A stretch of 11,413 nt of DNA, from positions 1 through 11,413 of the forward strand of contig JAGYOI010000023.1 of assembly GCA_018399395.1 (NCBI GenBank), read 5' to 3'. The notes beneath the pieces were generated by a model. It was not told where the DNA came from, searched no databases, and saw only the letters and a list, made by a program, of their open reading frames with translations. The position numbers and the translations under genes are program-made. This document shows positions 7,040-11,413 of this stretch, one piece after another (the stretch's first letter is position 1; each line of letters opens with the position of its first letter). This stretch comes from Prolixibacteraceae bacterium (GTDB lineage Bacteria > Bacteroidota > Bacteroidia > Bacteroidales > Prolixibacteraceae).

Positions 7040-8377
7040 ATGAAAGTAGTAATTGCCGGTGCCGGAGAGGTAGGTACACACCTTGCAAGAATGTTGAGTA
7101 AGGATGATCATGAAATCGTATTGATGGATGATGACAATGATAAATTGCAACTAATTGCCAATCAGGTTGACCTGCTAACAGTTAATGGAGCTGCAAATTC
7201 AATTGAAGACTTAAAAGAAGCCGGAATAGCCAAAGCTGATCTTTTTATTGCTGTTACACCATACGAATCACGAAATGTTTTAGCCTGTATTTTAGCAAAA
7301 GATTTAGGGGTTAAAAAAACATTGGCCCGCATAAATAATGCGGAATATATCAGAAAAGTAAACAAACCTAAGTTTGTTGAATTAGGGGTTGATGAACTTA
7401 TTTATCCCGAATCGTTAGCTGCCAAAGAGATTATTGCATCGGTAAAACAACCCGGGGCAAGGGTAACCCATGAATTTTCGGGTGGAAAACTAATGCTTTT
7501 CGGAATAAAAATTCGTGAAAATGCCACAGAAATTGTCAATAAATCACTTGCCGATATTGCCCAAGTTTCGGATGGTTTCCGGGCTGTAGCCATAACGCGC
7601 GAAGATAATACCATCATACCTAAGGGAAAAGATCAAATTCTTGCGGGCGACATTGTTTACTTTGTTACAACCCGCGATTCAATGCAAGACCTATACAACA
7701 AAGCCGGAAAGACTTTTTTCGGAGTAAAGAATATAATGTTCCTTGGTGGAAGCCGTATTGCACAACGGGCAATAGAAAAACTCGAAGATCAGTTTAACGT
7801 TAAGGTTATTGAACAAAATAAAGAGAGGTGTCAACAAATTGCCGATCGTTTTAGTAATGTACTGGTAATAAATGGTGATGGCAGGAACCTCGACTTATTA
7901 AAAGAAGAAGGCATTGATAAAATGGATGCATTTGTTGCTGTTACCGGTAACTCTGAAACGAATATTCTCACCTGCCAATTAGCTAAAAAAATGGGGGTAA
8001 AACGTTCAGTTGCAGAAATTGAAAACATCGATTTTATTAGCTTAGCCGAACAAATTGGAATTGGAAGTGTAATAAACAAAAAATTTATCGCCGCAAGTTT
8101 CATATACCGCTTTTCAATGCATTCTGAAATATCGAGTATAAAATGCTTAACGGCCACTGAAGCTGAAGCTGTTGAAGTTATTGCACATGAAGGTTCAAAG
8201 GTAACAACCCGGTTAGTTAAGCAGTTAGATTTCCCGGATAATGCCAAAATCGGAGGTGTGATCAGAGGCGATCAAAGCTTTATTGTTACGGGTGAGACCC
8301 AGATACAATCTGGCGACCGGGTTGTTGTTTTTGCTTTGCCAGCGGCTATCAAAAAAATCGATAAATTCTTTAAATAA
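7040..8377 (+). CDS. trkA: Trk potassium uptake system, NAD(H)-binding gating subunit TrkA
   Basis: TrkA is the cytoplasmic ring protein that binds nucleotides and gates the TrkH pore. The 445 residues form the usual double RCK layout, close to the 458 of E. coli TrkA. The first Rossmann domain (1-about 130) has GAGEVG (7-12) and the acidic residue D30 after strand 2. A TrkA-C domain follows at about 145-220. The second Rossmann domain (about 230-350) has a weaker glycine motif, GGSRIA (236-241), with E258 at the equivalent acidic position. The last TrkA-C domain is at about 365-445. In the second motif the final glycine is alanine, so nucleotide binding there may differ. The start MKVVIAGAGEVG is standard. 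trkH follows 8 bases after its stop, giving a clear two-gene operon. Confidence 0.96.
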   Translation: MKVVIAGAGEVGTHLARMLSKDDHEIVLMDDDNDKLQLIANQVDLLTVNGAANSIEDLKEAGIAKADLFIAVTPYESRNVLACILAKDLGVKKTLARINNAEYIRKVNKPKFVELGVDELIYPESLAAKEIIASVKQPGARVTHEFSGGKLMLFGIKIRENATEIVNKSLADIAQVSDGFRAVAITREDNTIIPKGKDQILAGDIVYFVTTRDSMQDLYNKAGKTFFGVKNIMFLGGSRIAQRAIEKLEDQFNVKVIEQNKERCQQIADRFSNVLVINGDGRNLDLLKEEGIDKMDAFVAVTGNSETNILTCQLAKKMGVKRSVAEIENIDFISLAEQIGIGSVINKKFIAASFIYRFSMHSEISSIKCLTATEAEAVEVIAHEGSKVTTRLVKQLDFPDNAKIGGVIRGDQSFIVTGETQIQSGDRVVVFALPAAIKKIDKFFK

Positions 8378-8385
8378 TACGACAG

Positions 8386-9834
8386 GTGTTAAACTATAAA
8401 ATCATAATCCGGACACTTGGGTTCCTCCTTATCGGTGAAGGGTTGTTTATGATACTGCCTTTAATTGTTGCCGGAATCTATAATGACGGCGACACGTCTT
8501 CATTTTTATATTCAGCTTTAATTACCATTACCGTAGGTGTTGTTTCAATGATGCTAACGTTCAAAGCCAAAAAGAACATTGGCCGGCGCGAGGGATATGT
8601 AATTGTAAGTCTTGTTTGGATTTTTTTCTCTTTATTTGGAAGTCTCCCATACGTATTCAGTGGCTCTATTCCAAATTACACAAACGCGTTTTTCGAAACA
8701 ATTTCCGGTTTTACCACTACCGGATCATCCATATTAAACAACATTGAAGAACTTCCTCACGGAATTCTTTTTTGGCGAAGTTTGACACAATGGCTTGGCG
8801 GAATGGGAATTGTGGTTTTATCGTTAGCTGTTTTACCTGCATTTGGTATTGGCGGCATGTCGCTATTTGCTGCTGAATCACCCGGAATAGCCCCTGATAA
8901 GGTGAACCCAAAAATAAAAGATACGGCAAAAATTCTATGGAATATATACTTAATGTTTACTGCCGCTGAAACAATTTTATTAATGTTTGGCGGAATGAAT
9001 TTTTTTGATGCTATTTGCCATTCTTTTACAACAATGGCTACAGGGGGATATTCAACAAAGCAAGCCAGTATCGCTCATTGGGACTCCGCGTATATTCAAT
9101 ATATAATCATATTTTTTATGATTATGGCAGGCACAAACTTTTCCCTTTCTTTTTTTGCTATCACGGGGAAACCGCGAAAAATGTTCAGGAACGAAGAGTA
9201 TAAGTTTTACCTCATTTTTATTGGCATCGCAGCCACAATATTATCAATCGGACTAATATTAACTTCAAATTCCGGAATTGAACAATCGATTCGTGATGCA
9301 CTGTTTCAGGCCGTATCGATTATTACAACAACAGGTTATGCTACCAGCGATTATTTATTGTGGACACCGTTTTTAACAGCTGTCATTTTGATGCTTTTCT
9401 TCATAGGCGGATCAACCGGATCAACCGGGGGTGGCATAAAAATAATGCGAATTGTTCTTCTGATAAAAAACACCTACTATGAAATGCGCAGGCTTATACA
9501 CCCTAATGCCATTATACCTGTTCGCTTCAATAAAAAATCAGTAAATCAACAAATTATCACAAATGTATTGGCTTTTTTCTTTTTATATATTATTGTATTT
9601 TTTGTCAGCACATTGATATTCATGGTGTTTGTTGATAATTTTGAAACGGCATTTGGTGCTGTTGCAACATCCTTGGGGAATATTGGCCCGGGTATAGGAT
9701 CAGTTGGTCCCTCTGCAACATTTGCACACATTCCCGATGGAGGAAAGTGGTTCTTATCTTTCTTAATGCTGCTTGGGCGCCTTGAGTTGTTTACCATCAT
9801 CGTTCTCTTTTCTCCTTCTTTCTGGAAACGCTAA
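8386..9834 (+). CDS. trkH: Trk/Ktr potassium uptake system, membrane pore subunit TrkH
   Basis: TrkH is the inner-membrane potassium-translocating subunit partnered with TrkA. Its 482 residues match the E. coli length (483) and are hydrophobic throughout. Four pore loops of the superfamily are visible, each with a filter glycine: GFTTTGSS (109-116), ATGGYST (218-224), TTTGYAT (314-320) and SLGNIGPG (429-436). Other family marks are QWLGGMGIVVL (135-145), GGSTGSTGGGIKIMRI (341-356, the gating loop region) and LLGRLELF (462-469). I chose the GTG start at 8386 because it gives a proper first helix (KIIIRTLGFLLIGEGL); the first downstream ATG falls inside that helix. It starts 8 bases after trkA, so the partners are probably co-translated. 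Confidence 0.96.
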   Translation: MLNYKIIIRTLGFLLIGEGLFMILPLIVAGIYNDGDTSSFLYSALITITVGVVSMMLTFKAKKNIGRREGYVIVSLVWIFFSLFGSLPYVFSGSIPNYTNAFFETISGFTTTGSSILNNIEELPHGILFWRSLTQWLGGMGIVVLSLAVLPAFGIGGMSLFAAESPGIAPDKVNPKIKDTAKILWNIYLMFTAAETILLMFGGMNFFDAICHSFTTMATGGYSTKQASIAHWDSAYIQYIIIFFMIMAGTNFSLSFFAITGKPRKMFRNEEYKFYLIFIGIAATILSIGLILTSNSGIEQSIRDALFQAVSIITTTGYATSDYLLWTPFLTAVILMLFFIGGSTGSTGGGIKIMRIVLLIKNTYYEMRRLIHPNAIIPVRFNKKSVNQQIITNVLAFFFLYIIVFFVSTLIFMVFVDNFETAFGAVATSLGNIGPGIGSVGPSATFAHIPDGGKWFLSFLMLLGRLELFTIIVLFSPSFWKR

Positions 9835-9846
9835 CGTATAAAATGT

Positions 9847-9854
9847 TATTTTTG
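9847..9854 (+). promoter_or_regulatory. Candidate -7 box in front of the yciO-like gene
   Basis: TATTTTTG matches TAnnTTTG at all fixed positions and sits 19 bases before the ATG, in the 39-base gap after trkH. A start about 7 bases downstream would leave a leader of about 13 bases. No -33 TTTG or TTG is seen at the expected distance, so this may be a weak promoter or chance; the gene could also be read through from trkH. Confidence 0.33.
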
Positions 9855-9873
9855 TCATAAATCGTTAAAAATT

Positions 9874-10491
9874 ATGGCGAAATACATCAAATTATACGAG
9901 AAAGATACGGACATGAATAAAGTGGTGGAGGTTGTTGAAATACTCCGTCAGGGTGGTATTATCATTTACCCCACCGATACAGTTTATAGCCTTGGTTGTG
10001 ACATTATGAACAGTAAGGCTGTGGAAAAAGTAGCCAAGATAAAAGGGATAAAAGTTGAAAAATCAAATTTCTCGTTTATTTGCCACGATTTAAGTCATTT
10101 ATCCAACTATAGCAAGCCCATACTAAATTCTGTTTTCAAATTAATGAAAAGAAATTTACCAGGGCCCTTTACATTTATACTAACCGCCAGCAATAATGTA
10201 CCCCGTTATTTCAAAAAGAAGAAAAAAACAGTTGGCATCAGGGTTCCCAACAACGCTATAATTCGGCATATTGTTGAAGAATTAGGCAACCCGGTTTTTT
10301 CAACATCAGTTCACAGCCAGGATGAAATAAAGGGTTATATGACTGACCCTGAATTGATATACGAAGAATATGAAAAGATAGTAGACGCGGTTGTTGATGG
10401 TGGCTTTGGAGACAACCAGGTTTCAACAATTATCGATTGTTCAGAGGATGAAATATCGGTAATACGAGAAGGAAAAGGGAACTTAGTTTAG
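9874..10491 (+). CDS. YciO/Sua5/YrdC-family protein, closest to the YciO type
   Basis: This belongs to the superfamily whose TsaC/Sua5 members make threonylcarbamoyl-AMP for the t6A tRNA modification. The 205 residues match YciO in length (about 206). Seen motifs are YPTDTVYSLGCD (32-43), FSFICHDLSHLS (66-77), PGPFTFIL (96-103), TVGIRVPNN (119-127), FSTSVHS (142-148), VSTIID (183-188) and a final REGKGN (198-203). The long spacer after FSTS and the CHDLSHLS segment resemble YciO (RDLSEL), and the STxAN ATP-site asparagine of TsaC is not evident. I therefore favour YciO-like over TsaC; the YciO role is poorly defined. The ATG at 9874 gives a normal start. The stop codon TAG (10489-10491) lies inside the left arm of the downstream inverted repeat. 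Confidence 0.88.
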   Translation: MAKYIKLYEKDTDMNKVVEVVEILRQGGIIIYPTDTVYSLGCDIMNSKAVEKVAKIKGIKVEKSNFSFICHDLSHLSNYSKPILNSVFKLMKRNLPGPFTFILTASNNVPRYFKKKKKTVGIRVPNNAIIRHIVEELGNPVFSTSVHSQDEIKGYMTDPELIYEEYEKIVDAVVDGGFGDNQVSTIIDCSEDEISVIREGKGNLV

Positions 10492-10594
10492 GGTGTGTAA
10501 TAAAATATACTGCCGGAAATAATCTCATAATTCGCTGAATAAATGAAAATTAAAAATGTTTATGAGCCAACTTAATTCATTACGCACCCTTAAA
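10487..10594. repeat. Nested inverted repeat between convergent genes (possible MITE or bidirectional hairpin)
   Basis: The outer arms AGGGTGTGTAAT (10490-10501) and ATTACGCACCCT (10579-10590) match at 11 of 12 positions; the odd pair is G-U in a plus-strand transcript. An inner perfect 7-base pair, CTCATAA (10524-10530) and TTATGAG (10560-10566), is nested within. TTA lies directly outside both GGGTG/CACCC ends, as a 3-base target duplication would. No T-run follows either arm, so a classical terminator is not well supported. The left arm overlaps the yciO-like stop codon. It fills nearly all of the 118-base convergent gap. Confidence 0.6.
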
Positions 10595-10609
10595 TAAATT
10601 CACTTGCCC

Positions 10610-11413
10610 CTATCGCATAAAGAAGAATGTTTCAAATTGCACCTTACGTGCTTTTCGGAATTTTTGATCAATAGTAGCATCTTCATCTCCTTCATCAGTC
10701 TGAACTTCCTGAATTTCACCCAGTGCTTTAACCATAATCCTGTTTTCAGGAACCCCTTTTCTCATCAGGTATTTTTTAACAGCTTCTACCCTGCGGGCCG
10801 ATAACACATCGTTATATTCTTCAGTACCACGGGGATCGGCAAAGCCATACAAGCGGATATTCATCATTGGATTTTCAAACAAATAATCAATTATTTTATC
10901 CAACTCGGCTTCTGCTTCAGGATCAAGCTCATATTCATCCGTTTCAAAGTACACTTCAGGTGGTGTTTCTTCCTGCATCTCAGGCCAGCCTACATCAGGA
11001 GGTTCTGGGCATCCCATGTACTCCATCGGACCGTATTCATCAGGACATTGGTCAACATCATCAGTTAAACCGTCGCCATCCGAATCGACAGGGCACCCAT
11101 ATTGGTCGACCATAATTCCAGGTTGTGTATCGGGGCACAAATCATCCGGATCGATAACCCCATCGCCATCGGTATCGGGACAACCATTGTATTCAGGCAA
11201 ACCAGGTAGTTCAGGACAATCATCTTCTTTGTCAATTATGCCATCACCATCGGTGTCGGGGCAACCATTATATTCAGGCAATCCCGGATCATCCGGACAA
11301 TCATCAAGATAATCGGGTATCCCGTCTTTATCACGGTCCTGCGGACAACCATCTTCATCAACTTTTACACCACGGGGCGTATCCGGACATTCATCATCGA
11401 TATCTGGCACACC
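10610..11413 (-). CDS. OmpA-family outer-membrane protein with thrombospondin type 3 repeats (N-terminus beyond window)
   Basis: This is probably an outer-membrane or periplasmic protein tethering the envelope to peptidoglycan. The visible 267 residues are the C-terminal part; the frame stays open to 11413, so the start, any signal peptide and any beta-barrel are outside. Residues 1-136 carry TSP3 repeats, calcium-binding loops of the DxDxDGxxDxxDxCP type: DRDKDGIPDYLDDCP, DTDGDGIIDKEDDCP, DTDGDGVIDPDDLCP and DSDGDGLTDDVDQCP, plus a partial first one. A short Pro/Glu linker (137-152) leads to the OmpA peptidoglycan-binding domain (about 153-262). There GFADPRGTEEYNDVLSARR (190-208) provides the conserved aspartate and arginine that contact diaminopimelate. 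An open GTG frame at 11410 is not the start, since the repeat continues upstream of it. Convergent with the yciO-like gene. Confidence 0.93.
   Translation of the reverse strand, partial: GVPDIDDECPDTPRGVKVDEDGCPQDRDKDGIPDYLDDCPDDPGLPEYNGCPDTDGDGIIDKEDDCPELPGLPEYNGCPDTDGDGVIDPDDLCPDTQPGIMVDQYGCPVDSDGDGLTDDVDQCPDEYGPMEYMGCPEPPDVGWPEMQEETPPEVYFETDEYELDPEAEAELDKIIDYLFENPMMNIRLYGFADPRGTEEYNDVLSARRVEAVKKYLMRKGVPENRIMVKALGEIQEVQTDEGDEDATIDQKFRKARKVQFETFFFMR

Noticed and set aside
7831..8247. Minus-strand open frame of 138 codons inside trkA
   Set aside because: It lies entirely antisense to a well-supported double RCK gene and has no recognisable motif.
3743..9834. Possible novel defence or mobile gene cluster
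   Set aside because: Every gene here belongs to a known housekeeping or transport family with intact motifs. There is no transposase, integrase, toxin-antitoxin pair or nuclease-ATPase cassette.
10867..11312. Plus-strand open frames opposite the TSP3 repeats
   Set aside because: They only mirror the repeated Asp/Gly/Cys/Pro codons of the real minus-strand gene, which has clear domains.
11159..11340. Possible CRISPR-like regular repeats
   Set aside because: The 81-base periodicity is in frame with TSP3 protein repeats, and the spacing and partial identity do not fit a CRISPR array.

Overview
This window looks like ordinary chromosomal DNA from a member of the Bacteroidota, probably the class Bacteroidia (inference). 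The reasons are AT-rich intergenic DNA, start codons without Shine-Dalgarno sequences, TAnnTTTG-type promoter boxes, a 2-oxo acid dehydrogenase E1 with alpha and beta halves fused in one chain, a ComEC without the usual hydrolase domain, and an OmpA-family protein with thrombospondin type 3 (TSP3) repeats. I see no rRNA, tRNA, CRISPR array, transposase or phage gene. No coding stretch stands out by eye as foreign.

Layout. Positions 1-102 hold a short A/T-rich repeat and inverted-repeat patch. Positions 103-3485 on the minus strand are a two-gene operon: E2 (lipoyl acyltransferase) is transcribed first, then the fused E1. A divergent intergenic region (3486-3742) separates it from a plus-strand series: yqgF/ruvX and def, 7 bases apart; a ComEC/Rec2-family membrane protein; trkA and trkH, 8 bases apart; and a YciO/Sua5/YrdC-family gene. 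From 10492 to 10609 a convergent spacer carries a nested inverted repeat. The window ends inside a minus-strand gene for a TSP3/OmpA-like outer-membrane protein whose N-terminus lies past the right edge.

How the genes work together. E1 and E2 are two of the three parts of a 2-oxo acid dehydrogenase complex; the E3 dihydrolipoamide dehydrogenase is not here and must be encoded elsewhere. YqgF/RuvX and peptide deformylase are housekeeping proteins for nucleic-acid processing and N-terminal formyl removal. ComEC is the inner-membrane DNA-uptake channel family. TrkA and TrkH form a potassium uptake system, with TrkH as the pore and TrkA as the nucleotide-binding gating subunit. The YciO-like protein belongs to the threonylcarbamoyl-AMP synthase superfamily but carries YciO-type rather than TsaC-type motifs. 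The OmpA-like protein probably anchors the outer membrane to peptidoglycan.

I found no convincing undescribed system. The items most worth a second look are the nested inverted repeat overlapping the yciO stop codon (a possible miniature element), the repeat patch at the left edge, the very acidic E2 linker, and the promoter-like boxes very close to several start codons.
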